This document shows, one piece after another, positions 1 to 6,684 of a stretch of 34,461 bases of DNA. The stretch's first letter is position 1; each line of letters begins with the position of its first letter. The notes under the pieces were generated by a model. It did no database searches, was not told the DNA's origin, and saw nothing but the letters and a program-made list of their open reading frames with translations. Source of the stretch: an uncultured Lachnospiraceae bacterium (lineage in GTDB: Bacteria; Bacillota; Clostridia; Lachnospirales; Lachnospiraceae); contig CANRPO010000032.1 in NCBI GenBank assembly GCA_947632515.1, forward strand, positions 1-34,461, read 5' to 3'. The translations under genes and the position numbers were made by a program.

Positions 1-293
1 AGCAGCCTCTCTTTCATAATTGTATTGTAAAATTCACTCTCCTGATTGATTTCATGAATTTCAAATACATCCACTTTCTTATTCAATACTTCCCGCAATT
101 CTTCGGCAAGTGCAAAAATCATGGTAAGTTTGAAGTTATCTCCTCCATATACCAAAAAATCCAAATCACTGTCTATTCCTGCTTCTCCTCTGGCATAGGA
201 ACCAAATAAATAAATCTGACCTACATGGTACTTTTCGGCAATCGGCTTAACCAAGTTGATTATCGTTTCTATTGTGAATACTGCATCTCTCAT
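1..293 (-). CDS. MNT-type nucleotidyltransferase (5' part; runs off the left edge)
   Basis: The reading frame starts at an ATG (291-293) and stays open to the window edge, giving 97 codons without a stop, so the C-terminus is missing. The protein carries the nucleotidyltransferase signature GSYARGEA, then a few residues later DSDLDFLVYG, which matches the GSx(10-12)DxD metal-binding pattern of the MNT/minimal nucleotidyltransferase fold. A good ribosome binding site (AAAGGAG) lies about nine bases upstream of the ATG. Proteins of this size and motif are usually the antitoxin-like partner of a HEPN-domain protein, where they AMPylate or bind the HEPN RNase; they can also be stand-alone. A HEPN partner would lie beyond the left edge, so the pairing cannot be tested here. 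The family call is firm; the role is an inference. Confidence 0.8.
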   Translation of the reverse strand, partial: MRDAVFTIETIINLVKPIAEKYHVGQIYLFGSYARGEAGIDSDLDFLVYGGDNFKLTMIFALAEELREVLNKKVDVFEIHEINQESEFYNTIMKERL

Positions 294-335
294 GTTATTG
301 TCTCCTTTCTGCTATTCTATGGTAAAATGAGAATT

Positions 336-511
336 TTACTTTTCTAATAGTTTCAAAAATCTTTTGTCATTCATCTGCTCATTTGTTATGTAGTTACCAT
401 CTAAAAACAACGCGTATGTTGTGATTGGCGTCGGTGTGCTTTGTTGTTAGAAATTGCGCAGCATATATGCTCTTTTTCAATATTTTCGTTCGTAACCCTA
501 ATATATTCCAC
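336..511 (-). pseudogene. Internally deleted GNAT/YoaP-like acetyltransferase remnant
   Basis: Two ends of one gene are joined with the middle gone. A GTG start (509-511), preceded by GGAGG, reads VEYIRVTNENIEKEHICCAI and then SNN, which resembles the N-terminus of GNAT acetyltransferases that carry a YoaP C-terminal domain. About 24 codons on, this frame runs into unrelated residues and a stop. In another frame the sequence immediately reads TPITTYALFLDGNYITNEQ and ends in KRFLKLLEK with a stop at 336-338, which resembles the C-terminus of the same family. A full-length member is several times longer (roughly 250 residues), so most of the gene has been deleted and the junction is out of frame. 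A TATAAT-like box (554-559) may be its old promoter. Family recognition is from memory of these end motifs, so moderately sure. Confidence 0.6.
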
Positions 512-649
512 GAAATGAAACCTCCGCCAAATACCAATTTTTTCGCTGTGACCATTATACCCTTTCCGTCAGGATAAGTATAGTGGGATATTGTGATCAA
601 CCTCCGTTTGGCTCGCTGCTCATATCGTACAGGGATCCCCCTATACGAC

Positions 650-676
650 AAAAAAGCGCCGCCCAATGGACGGCGC
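650..676 (-). terminator. Intrinsic terminator of the coiled-coil protein gene
   Basis: Read on the minus strand, GCGCCGTCC-ATT-GGGCGGCGC forms a nine-pair stem (one or two G-T pairs) followed directly by TTTTTT. It begins about 15 bases after the stop codon of the gene at 692-1372, so it is the natural end of that transcript. Confidence 0.85.
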
Positions 677-691
677 CCGATCTATGATCTC

Positions 692-1372
692 TCAGATCCG
701 CAGATCGATGCTCTTGTATTTTGCGGCCTGCTCTTCCGCTATTTTCTGTTCTAATGGCATCTCCAGCCTCTCCACAGACATGGCAGACTCTGCCGCCGCG
801 CCGGGATCCTGCGTTTCCTCGATGGCCTGTTCTGAAACCTCCTGCACAGCCTGCTTGGCGCTCTCTTCGATCTGTTTCTCGGTTTCCTCCGCGATCTGCT
901 CCTCGACGATCTCCTGCACTTCCTCCAGACTCTCTGTGAGTTCGCCTTTGCTCTCGTCCGTTCCGAGCGCCTCCTCGGCCATCTCCTCCAGTCTCTCCTC
1001 GGCGGTCTTGGGTTCGGACTTTTCCACTTCCTCGGCGATCTTCTCGCCCAGCTCCTGAGCCTCGTCCATGACGTGCCACATCTGCTCGCTGTTGTACTTC
1101 ATCCTGGCCGCGGCGATCTCATCCTCGTAGGAGTGAAACTGCTCCAGTTTCTTCGCGATCTCCTCTGCGGTGGCGCACTCCACGTTTTTCAGATTCTCTT
1201 TCCGGCTCTCCCAGTAGGCGATCTGATCCTGCGCCTCCTGCTGCCTGTCCAGCTTATCCTGCGTACTCTTTAAGCCCGTGTGCTGCAGCAGCTGCAGATT
1301 GCCCGCGAAGATCGAGCCGCCCCTGTTCTGCCCGATCGCGCGGACGCCTATTCCAAAGGAAGTCATGCTCAT
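692..1372 (-). CDS. Coiled-coil protein of unknown function
   Basis: This encodes about 226 residues with no signal peptide or membrane segment and no domain I can name. The first 35 residues are Gly/Ser/Asn-rich (MSMTSFGIGVRAIGQNRGG). The rest is strongly charged and helical, rich in Glu, Ala, Gln and Lys, and looks like a long coiled coil (roughly residues 35-220) with many EE and AEE runs. The start was chosen at 1372 and not at the ATG nine bases further upstream, because the AAGGAG sequence (1382-1387) abuts that first ATG and is correctly spaced (nine bases) only for the second. A possible flagellar-type (sigma-D) promoter lies just upstream. The gene follows the c-di-GMP protein gene in the same direction but is separated by 111 bases and has its own terminator. 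Function unknown; a link to motility or the cell surface would be a guess. Confidence 0.75.
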   Translation of the reverse strand: MSMTSFGIGVRAIGQNRGGSIFAGNLQLLQHTGLKSTQDKLDRQQEAQDQIAYWESRKENLKNVECATAEEIAKKLEQFHSYEDEIAAARMKYNSEQMWHVMDEAQELGEKIAEEVEKSEPKTAEERLEEMAEEALGTDESKGELTESLEEVQEIVEEQIAEETEKQIEESAKQAVQEVSEQAIEETQDPGAAAESAMSVERLEMPLEQKIAEEQAAKYKSIDLRI

Positions 1373-1407
1373 CGGCGTCATCTCCTTGTCTTATCTCTCT
1401 ATTGTCT

Positions 1408-1435
1408 TTATCGTTCACTTTGCCGGCAGATTTTA
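1408..1435 (-). promoter_or_regulatory. Possible sigma-D (flagellar-type) promoter
   Basis: On the minus strand TAAA (1432-1435) is followed after 16 bases by AACGATAA (1408-1415). The Bacillus SigD consensus is TAAA, about 15 bases, then GCCGATAT, so the -10 differs by a few bases. The predicted start near 1401 would put the AAGGAG ribosome binding site right after a short leader. No good TTGACA/TATAAT pair is seen in this gap. Weak but well positioned. Confidence 0.3.
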
Positions 1436-1483
1436 CCCGGATGACGCGAAATACCCCTTTTTTGACACGAACCGGGCAGGCGC

Positions 1484-3151
1484 TCATGAGCCTGTAAGTC
1501 CTGCGGTCTCTCTGCCGGTTTCCAGCAGTTTCTCGAAATCCTCCCTGCACACAGGGCGGGAATAATAGTAGCCCTGCAGGAGCGTGGCGTCCATCTCTCC
1601 CACAATATCGGCCACCTTGCCGTTCTCCACGCCCTCCACGATGGAGTCGTATCCGAGACGCTTGCACATCTCCAACAGATTGTCGATAATCACATAATCG
1701 ATGTCATGCCCGGGCTCGGACAGTTCCCTGACGAAGGAGTGCTCGATTTTGATGTAGTCCACATGCAGACATTTCAGCATCTCCAGCGAGGCGTAGGCCG
1801 TGCCGAAATCGTCCAGCGCCATCTTAAAACCTCTGGCCCGCAGCCTGTCGAACATGGCCGCCAGCGCCTCAGGATTGTCTACCTCACAGCTCTCCGTCAG
1901 CTCGATGATGATATATTCCGGATGGACGCCGTACTTCTCCGCACAGGCGGCCAGCCTTTCCTCGAAAGTGTCATCCAGAAACTGCTGGTAGGACACGTTA
2001 AAGCTCACCTGCAGTTCCCCGTAGGTATCGCGCCATACCACCTGCTGTCTGATTGCCTGCTCCATGACCCAGAAACCGACCTCCCGAATATCGCCGTAAT
2101 CCTCCAGCACCTTGACAAACTCCATCGGATAGGAGTCTCTGATCTTCTCTCCCTTCCAGCGCAGCAGACACTCGCAGCCCATGATGCTGTGCGTTTCCGT
2201 TGAGACGAAAGGCTGGAAGTACAGCTCGAATCCCTTAAATCCCTGCTTGATGCACTGTTTCAGATCCTCTCTGAGCGCCAGTCCTCTCTCGTGCTTTCGG
2301 GCGATCTCCTGCGAGAAAAAGACGAGCGTCCCGCGCTGGTTGTTCTTCGCGTGTTCCAGCGAATGTTCCAGCCTGTTGACGATCTCCTCCCTGTCGGACG
2401 CGTCCTGCGGAAAGAGGGCGCCGCCCGCCGACGCGGAGATATTGATCCTGCGCTCATCCTTCAGCTCGATCACCTCCGTCTCGCGGCACAGTCTCTCATA
2501 GTACGCCGTCATCCTCTCTCTGTCAGCGCCGAAAGCGATCACCAGAAATTCGTCCCCGCTGAAACGGAACACCTTCCACTCCGGCTCGCACAGTTCCTTG
2601 ACCCAGTGCGAGAATTCGATCAGGATCTCATCCGATGTGTTGTAGCCGTAATTTCCCACGACCTTTCGAAAACCGTCCAGCCCGATCAGCAGCGCCGTTC
2701 CCGTCAGCGTCCGGAAATCAAAATGGCGCAGTTCGGGTGTGGTCAAAAGCCCTGTGAGCGTATCATATTTGCTCTGTCCGTCTATCCTCGTCATCAGCCC
2801 GGCGAAGATGATCGGCGTTCCCTCAGCGTCCCGGATCACGCTGCCCTTGCACTCCACCCACACGTACTCGCCCCTGCGGTTTCTCGCCCTGTATTGACAG
2901 TCGTGATAGCGTTTTGCGCCGGAGAACACGCCGTTGATGTCCTCCAGATAAATATCCAGATCCTCCGGATGGATATGCGCCGCCCAGACGTCCGCCGCAT
3001 TCTTGATATACTCTCCCTCCAGTCCGAAGTACTCCACGGAGGCTTTCGACCAGCGGGATATATCGGTCTTCATGTCGCACACGTAAATATACACGTTATC
3101 CGACGCCGACGCGAACGCCTCAAACAGCTCGTTGTTAAAAATATCGCTCAT
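1484..3151 (-). CDS. PAS-GGDEF-EAL cyclic-di-GMP signalling protein
   Basis: A 555-residue soluble protein with three domains: a PAS fold (about 15-125, with the typical HPEDL and RRGEYVWVE segments), a GGDEF domain (about 128-280) and an EAL domain (about 290-550). The GGDEF signature at 198-202 reads SGDEF, and there is no RxxD inhibitory site five residues before it. The EAL domain keeps all the usual catalytic and metal residues: ECLLRW, the Asn of FNVS, the Glu of ELTES, LDDFG, the Lys of YIKIE, the Glu of VEGVE and the Gln of LQGYY. The EAL half should therefore hydrolyse c-di-GMP to pGpG, while the GGDEF half is either a GTP-binding regulator or a weak cyclase. The PAS domain should sense a cytosolic ligand or redox state. 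No membrane segment is seen. It appears to be a single-gene transcript. Confidence 0.92.
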   Translation of the reverse strand: MSDIFNNELFEAFASASDNVYIYVCDMKTDISRWSKASVEYFGLEGEYIKNAADVWAAHIHPEDLDIYLEDINGVFSGAKRYHDCQYRARNRRGEYVWVECKGSVIRDAEGTPIIFAGLMTRIDGQSKYDTLTGLLTTPELRHFDFRTLTGTALLIGLDGFRKVVGNYGYNTSDEILIEFSHWVKELCEPEWKVFRFSGDEFLVIAFGADRERMTAYYERLCRETEVIELKDERRINISASAGGALFPQDASDREEIVNRLEHSLEHAKNNQRGTLVFFSQEIARKHERGLALREDLKQCIKQGFKGFELYFQPFVSTETHSIMGCECLLRWKGEKIRDSYPMEFVKVLEDYGDIREVGFWVMEQAIRQQVVWRDTYGELQVSFNVSYQQFLDDTFEERLAACAEKYGVHPEYIIIELTESCEVDNPEALAAMFDRLRARGFKMALDDFGTAYASLEMLKCLHVDYIKIEHSFVRELSEPGHDIDYVIIDNLLEMCKRLGYDSIVEGVENGKVADIVGEMDATLLQGYYYSRPVCREDFEKLLETGRETAGLTGS

Positions 3152-3263
3152 TCCCCACCATACTTTCCCCCGATAAGGCAGTCTTGTCTTAGGTTAAACA
3201 ATATTTTAACATGCAGCCGACTCTTTTTCCATATATTTCCTGTAAACAAAATGCCGTATTTTG

Positions 3264-3281
3264 ACAGCCTTTTCTGGCTGT
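3264..3281. terminator. Short hairpin between the PspC gene and the c-di-GMP gene
   Basis: ACAGCC-TTTTCT-GGCTGT is a perfect six-pair hairpin just downstream of the PspC stop codon. The U-run is poor on the minus strand (CAAAAT follows) and slightly better on the plus strand. It may end the padR operon, but weakly. Confidence 0.35.
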
Positions 3282-3292
3282 TTTGCCCAACG

Positions 3293-3502
3293 CTATCCCG
3301 CCGGGCCGTCCTCCTCCGGTATGATGACCGCCGCCGCGATATAGACGATCAGCCCCATGCCGCAGCCCGCCAGCGAGCACAGCACCCAGACGAGCCGCAC
3401 CAGCGTCGGATCCACATTCAAATACGCTCCGATCCCGCCGCACACGCCGCACAACATCCTGTCGGTGCGTGAGCGCACCAGTTTCCTGTAATCGTTTCCC
3501 AT
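3293..3502 (-). CDS. PspC-domain membrane protein
   Basis: A 69-residue protein that is essentially a single PspC domain. The conserved start of the fold, RSRTDRMLCGVCGGIGAYLNVDPTLVRL, spans residues 10-37 (key part DRMLCGVCGGIGAYLNVD) and is followed by one hydrophobic segment (about 36-63: VRLVWVLCSLAGCGMGLIVY and on). AGGAGG lies ten bases before the ATG. PspC domains sit in the membrane and take part in envelope-stress responses (phage-shock systems; LiaX-type proteins in Firmicutes). It is the last gene of the padR-DUF1700-DUF4097 cluster, 75 bases after the DUF4097 gene, so a cell-envelope monitoring role is likely. The family is clear; the exact role is inferred. Confidence 0.9.
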   Translation of the reverse strand: MGNDYRKLVRSRTDRMLCGVCGGIGAYLNVDPTLVRLVWVLCSLAGCGMGLIVYIAAAVIIPEEDGPAG

Positions 3503-3577
3503 GTTCCCGTCTCCTCCTTTTTTCTCTCCGTCACCGCAGATTTTCCGCCTGAACAGATTACTCCAGCCCGCCGTACC

Positions 3578-4762
3578 TTATTCCTGATATGCGTTTCCGG
3601 CCGCGTCAAATATGATGTTGACCGTTCCCATGGAGCAGTCGATATGGAAATCGTTTCCCGCGCCGTTGTCGATGGAACGCTCCGCCCCCATGCCGGAATA
3701 GCTGTCAGCCCCGACATTGACCGTACCCATCGAGCAGTCGATGTCATAATTGTACTCTTTCTCGGTTCCGTACAGGATCAGCGTCACCTCGCCCATGTCG
3801 CAGTCCACGTCCAGCTCGCCGCTCATCCTGCCTTCGATGTCGACGTCTCCCATCCCCAAGGCTATGTCCGCCCCGTCCGTCACCGTGGCGTCCGCGATCT
3901 CCAAGTCTCCCGCGGCCACGTCGATGTCCGCCTCCCTGCACACAAGCGTGTTCAGGCTGAGATCTCCTGCGCCCACAGACAGCGTCACCGCACCGTCCGC
4001 AGCGATCCTGTCCGCAACGCACTCGCCCGCGTCCACCTCAATGGAAACGTCCGCCGCGCTCAGTTTCCCGCAGTTCAGTTCTCCTGCGCCGACCTCTAGG
4101 CTCAGGTAGTCAAGGAAGGCACCCCGCGGCAGTCTGAGCCATATCTTGTCGTCGGAGCGTCCCCATAAGCTGCCGGACATCGGCCTGCCCACGATCTGCA
4201 GCACGCCGTCCTTCACGCGGTAGCGGAAATGCTCTGCGTCACCGCCGACGGCGAGACTCACATGATCGCCCGCGTACTCTTCGATCACCACCTCACAGGC
4301 CCCCGCCTCGATATACAGTTCCCGCAGCGTGTCCGCCGTGAGGGGCAGCCTCTTGCCGCCCGAGAAATCGGACGCGATACCATTCACGATTTCTTCCGTT
4401 TCCCCAAGCCTGTCCCAATCCTTGTATTTCTGCGTCCAATCGTTGTACCGGGAGTTTCCGGAGAACAGGGGCGTGACAAATCCGAACGCGTGGCCGTTAT
4501 AGACGAAGGGCATACCGGTCAGCTCCTCCACGTCCAGACCTTCCAGCTGCCTGAATCCGCCAAGCAGCCTGCCCACGCCGCACAGCGCCGCGCCGAGGAC
4601 AAACGCGGCGAGCGCAGTGCACAGACATATTCGGGTCAGCCCGCCGCCGCATTTTCTCCTATTCCCACTTTCATTCTTATTGCCGTCTGTATTACCATTC
4701 ATATTACTGCTCCTATTCTCATTCACATTGCCGTTCATCGTTCCGTTTCCACCGCCCGTCAT
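3578..4762 (-). CDS. DUF4097-type membrane-anchored beta-repeat protein
   Basis: About 394 residues: an Asn/Gly-rich cytoplasmic tail (1-38), one membrane segment (about 45-68, TRICLCTALAAFVLGAALCG), then a long extracytoplasmic domain. The second half is built of at least eight short repeats of about 18-20 residues that end in a hydrophobic strand after a small Gly-containing turn: EVGAGELNC, EVDAGECVAD, SVGAGDLSLN, DVAAGDLEIA, ALGMGDVDIE, DCDMGEVTLI, DCSMGTVNVG and DCSMGTVNII. This is the beta-helix pattern of DUF4097 proteins. The start is the ATG at 4760-4762, which overlaps the stop of the DUF1700 gene (ATGA) and has GAGGAGG about nine bases upstream. A longer frame opens at 4948 but lies inside the DUF1700 gene and lacks a site. 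Such proteins are typical partners of PadR and DUF1700. The biochemical role is unknown. Confidence 0.88.
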   Translation of the reverse strand: MTGGGNGTMNGNVNENRSSNMNGNTDGNKNESGNRRKCGGGLTRICLCTALAAFVLGAALCGVGRLLGGFRQLEGLDVEELTGMPFVYNGHAFGFVTPLFSGNSRYNDWTQKYKDWDRLGETEEIVNGIASDFSGGKRLPLTADTLRELYIEAGACEVVIEEYAGDHVSLAVGGDAEHFRYRVKDGVLQIVGRPMSGSLWGRSDDKIWLRLPRGAFLDYLSLEVGAGELNCGKLSAADVSIEVDAGECVADRIAADGAVTLSVGAGDLSLNTLVCREADIDVAAGDLEIADATVTDGADIALGMGDVDIEGRMSGELDVDCDMGEVTLILYGTEKEYNYDIDCSMGTVNVGADSYSGMGAERSIDNGAGNDFHIDCSMGTVNIIFDAAGNAYQE

Positions 4763-5643
4763 GCCCTGCCGCCTCCTCTGTGAAATATTCTCCGAAACAG
4801 CGCGGCGATCCCCCGAAAGAGCGCCGGGATCGCTTTGACCGCGCACCACACCGTCAGCCAGACGCACATCAGCCCAAACGCGAACAGGATAAGCGCCGTG
4901 CCGATGACGCACACACCGCTGAGAGGCGCATGGAACAGCAGGAGGCATCCCGTGACAAACAGGGCGATCGAGACTGCCACACCCGCGATACCCAGCACAA
5001 AGAATGTGAGAAAGAGCGCAAATACCACCGCCAGAAGAGAGACCGCCACGCCGAACATCGCAGCGGCGGCGCTGATCCAGATCGGGAAAGTCAATATCGC
5101 CAGAATAACGATCAGCGCAATGCTGCTGCCGGACATTCCCCTTTTCTGCTGCGCCGTCTGCCCCTGCTGCGCGTTCCCTCCGGCACTTCCCGCAGTCTGT
5201 TGACTATACGGGTCATCGTTCTGTCTCTTATCCTGCCTGCCGCCGTAGATGCCTTGGCCGCCGGTGCGCCTGTAATAGTCGTCCTGATAGTAGGCGTTTC
5301 CCGAACCGCCCGCGCCCGTATCGGCTGTATTCTCACGTCCCGCCGCTTTCTCTGTGCCGCGCGCGCCGTCCTGCGTGCGCATGATCTCGTCCCTGTGCGC
5401 CTGGGCGTAACCGTTAAAGCCCGACTCCGTAAACTCGCCGCCGTCCCCGCCGTCGCTCAGTCCCGCCTTGATCGCCTTGGCGAGCTCCTCGGGCATCCCC
5501 AGCGACGCGATGACGCCGCTCTCATTCTCTGTGCCCGCGTCGTCAAAGTAATCGTTGTAATATTGAAGAGCCTCGTCGCGCTCCGTCGGCGGCACATCAC
5601 TGAGCAGCTCCGCCAGCCGCCTCATAAATTCCGCTCTATTCAT
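4759..5643 (-). CDS. DUF1700 (HAAS-domain) multi-pass membrane protein
   Basis: 294 residues. The N-terminal 65 residues (MNRAEFMRRLAELLSDVP, then YYNDYFDDAG and ASLGMPEELAKAIK) are the helical DUF1700/HAAS domain. A Gly/Gln/Tyr-rich linker follows (about 65-170), then several hydrophobic segments (about 175-285: SIALIVILAILTFPIWISAA, AVVFALFLTFFVLGIAGVAV, GVCVIGTALILFAFGLMCVW) and a basic tail (RRIFHRGGGRA). The ATG lies inside the 3' end of padR (eight-base overlap) with GGGAGG correctly spaced, so the two are translationally coupled. The stop overlaps the DUF4097 start by four bases. Members are nearly always encoded with a PadR regulator and a DUF4097 protein, and the HAAS domain is thought to interact with the regulator. 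Function otherwise unknown. Confidence 0.9.
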   Translation of the reverse strand: MNRAEFMRRLAELLSDVPPTERDEALQYYNDYFDDAGTENESGVIASLGMPEELAKAIKAGLSDGGDGGEFTESGFNGYAQAHRDEIMRTQDGARGTEKAAGRENTADTGAGGSGNAYYQDDYYRRTGGQGIYGGRQDKRQNDDPYSQQTAGSAGGNAQQGQTAQQKRGMSGSSIALIVILAILTFPIWISAAAAMFGVAVSLLAVVFALFLTFFVLGIAGVAVSIALFVTGCLLLFHAPLSGVCVIGTALILFAFGLMCVWLTVWCAVKAIPALFRGIAALFRRIFHRGGGRA

Positions 5644-5962
5644 GCCTTAATCCTCCCTCAAAGATACTGTTTAACTTCGCAGAATAGCGATACCATTCAC
5701 TGATATACAGATTGAGCTGGGCCCTCCCCTTCTCCGTCACCTTGTAATACCGCCTGTTCCTGCCCGCGCATTCCATGTCGTAGACCTCCAGGCACTCGTC
5801 CTTCTGCAGACGTCTGAGTACCGGGTAGAGCGTGGACTCGGAAATTTCAATGACCTGCCGCACTTCCTGCGTGATCTTGTAGCCGTAGGTCCCCTCCGTC
5901 TCTCCGGATACCACAGCCAGCACGATCGCGTCCAGCAGTGCCGCGCCTGTGTTAAAAACCAT
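5636..5962 (-). CDS. PadR-family transcriptional regulator
   Basis: 108 residues with the PadR winged-helix pattern: LLDAIVLAVVSGETEGTYGY, KITQEVRQVIEISESTLYPV (recognition helix), LRRLQKDECLEVYDMECAGR (wing), NRRYYKVTEKGRAQL, and a C-terminal dimerisation helix. The ATG at 5960-5962 was chosen because AAAGGGG lies eight bases upstream; the ORF extends 11 codons further without a site. It is the first gene of a four-gene operon and overlaps the next gene. Two palindromes in its own promoter are the obvious binding sites, so it should repress its own operon and release it when it binds a ligand or partner. Family certain; the inducing signal is unknown, with envelope stress or cationic antimicrobials the usual suspects for this gene group. 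Confidence 0.93.
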   Translation of the reverse strand: MVFNTGAALLDAIVLAVVSGETEGTYGYKITQEVRQVIEISESTLYPVLRRLQKDECLEVYDMECAGRNRRYYKVTEKGRAQLNLYISEWYRYSAKLNSIFEGGLRHE

Positions 5963-6062
5963 GCGATAAACCCCTTTCCTTTTGACATATCTCATAGCGA
6001 CCCATTCCGTTACTTCTCCGTTCTTCCTTCCTTCTCAGTCATGCGTTGCTGTTATCATTTAT

Positions 6063-6085
6063 AATATTATACATCGTATAATATT
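6063..6085. promoter_or_regulatory. Palindromic operator, downstream copy (probable PadR site)
   Basis: AATATTATAC-ATC-GTATAATATT is a perfect ten-base inverted repeat with a three-base centre. It lies just after the predicted transcription start of the padR operon, and its centre is 32 bases (about three helix turns) from the second palindrome. Confidence 0.75.
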
Positions 6086-6094
6086 GTTTCTGGC

Positions 6095-6117
6095 AATACT
6101 ATACGGCATATAATATT
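6095..6117. promoter_or_regulatory. Palindromic operator, promoter copy (probable PadR site)
   Basis: AATACTATAC-GGC-ATATAATATT matches the perfect palindrome at 6063-6085 in layout, with eight of ten arm bases paired. It covers the spacer and -10 box of the padR promoter, so a bound repressor would block RNA polymerase. Confidence 0.72.
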
Positions 6118-6126
6118 ACTTGTCAA
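6098..6126 (-). promoter_or_regulatory. Sigma-A-type promoter of the padR operon
   Basis: On the minus strand TTGACA (6121-6126), 17 bases, TATAGT (6098-6103). The start would be near 6091, giving a leader of about 130 bases before padR. It is overlapped by the palindrome at 6095-6117. Confidence 0.85.
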
Positions 6127-6171
6127 CATCTATTTTAAAATTTGACAGACCGCTCTTGAAACGCGAAACAA

Positions 6172-6216
6172 GGAGCATAGCAAAACACCCGTGAAACGGT
6201 TATTCTGCAATGCTCC
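6172..6216 (-). other. Weak inverted repeat downstream of the DUF6465 gene
   Basis: GGAGCAT (6172-6178) and ATGCTCC (6210-6216) are perfect seven-base arms around a 31-base loop with a small inner hairpin (CCGT-GAA-ACGG). It may act as the end of the DUF6465 transcript, but the U-run after it on the minus strand is poor (TTGTTT). Confidence 0.3.
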
Positions 6217-6298
6217 CTGCGCATTTCTTTCTTCCATATTCATTATATCTGTTTTAAATCATGTACGGCCGACATCACAGAGCGGTTCCGAAACGCGG

Positions 6299-6574
6299 TT
6301 AGTCGTAGAACAGATTGACCTTGCCCACTACGCCGTCGTTGATCACATAGTAGGCGGTAAATTCCTCCAGTTTCATATAGATCTGGAGGTTGTTGATCGA
6401 ACCCTTCCTGTAGCCCTTGGAGTAATAGTGTTTCTTGACTCTCTCGGTCACTGCCTCGACATCCACCTCGTAGCCGCGGTACTGCAGAACGACCTCCGGC
6501 GCGACATCCTGCTCTTTCTGAGACGCGCTTTCCTGCGCCCCTCGCTCCAATTCCTGTCTGTTCTTATTCTCCAT
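6299..6574 (-). CDS. DUF6465 family protein
   Basis: A 91-residue soluble protein. The first 30 residues are charged and low complexity (MENKNRQELERGAQESASQK). The rest has the DUF6465 pattern: VVLQYRGYEVDVEAVTERVK, then YRKGSINNLQIYMKLEEFTA and YYVINDGVVGKVNLFYD. The start is the ATG at 6572-6574 because GGGGGAGG lies nine bases upstream; the ORF can be extended 28 codons but without a site. The family is common and uncharacterised in Lachnospiraceae, where members often resemble each other in the C-terminal strand pairs. It lies 110 bases after the epimerase gene in the same direction and could share its transcript. No function can be assigned. Confidence 0.82.
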   Translation of the reverse strand: MENKNRQELERGAQESASQKEQDVAPEVVLQYRGYEVDVEAVTERVKKHYYSKGYRKGSINNLQIYMKLEEFTAYYVINDGVVGKVNLFYD

Positions 6575-6684
6575 AGCGTCTATCCTCCCCCACCGCCTTG
6601 CTCTGCGCACTTTCCCATGACTTTCCAAGCAAGACATAAGTGTCGCTTTTTGCCGCAACGTGTCCCTTTGTGTTTATTGTAACA

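Noticed and set aside
394..666. A 90-codon minus-strand frame near the left end
   Set aside because: It runs through the acetyltransferase remnant in the wrong frame and reads no recognisable protein. The remnant itself is described as a pseudogene.
2291..3472. A 393-codon plus-strand open frame across the PAS-GGDEF-EAL and PspC genes
   Set aside because: It is antisense to clearly recognised domains, has no ribosome binding site, and its residues show the His/Arg/Leu-rich pattern of an antisense reading of GC-rich genes.
4763..4948. A longer N-terminus for the DUF4097 protein
   Set aside because: It would overlap the DUF1700 gene almost fully out of frame, has no ribosome binding site, and reads Arg/Ala/Val-rich nonsense before the MTGGG start.
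3644..5703. Several plus-strand frames over the DUF1700 and DUF4097 genes (up to 307 codons)
   Set aside because: All are antisense to genes with overlapping starts, good ribosome binding sites and family motifs.
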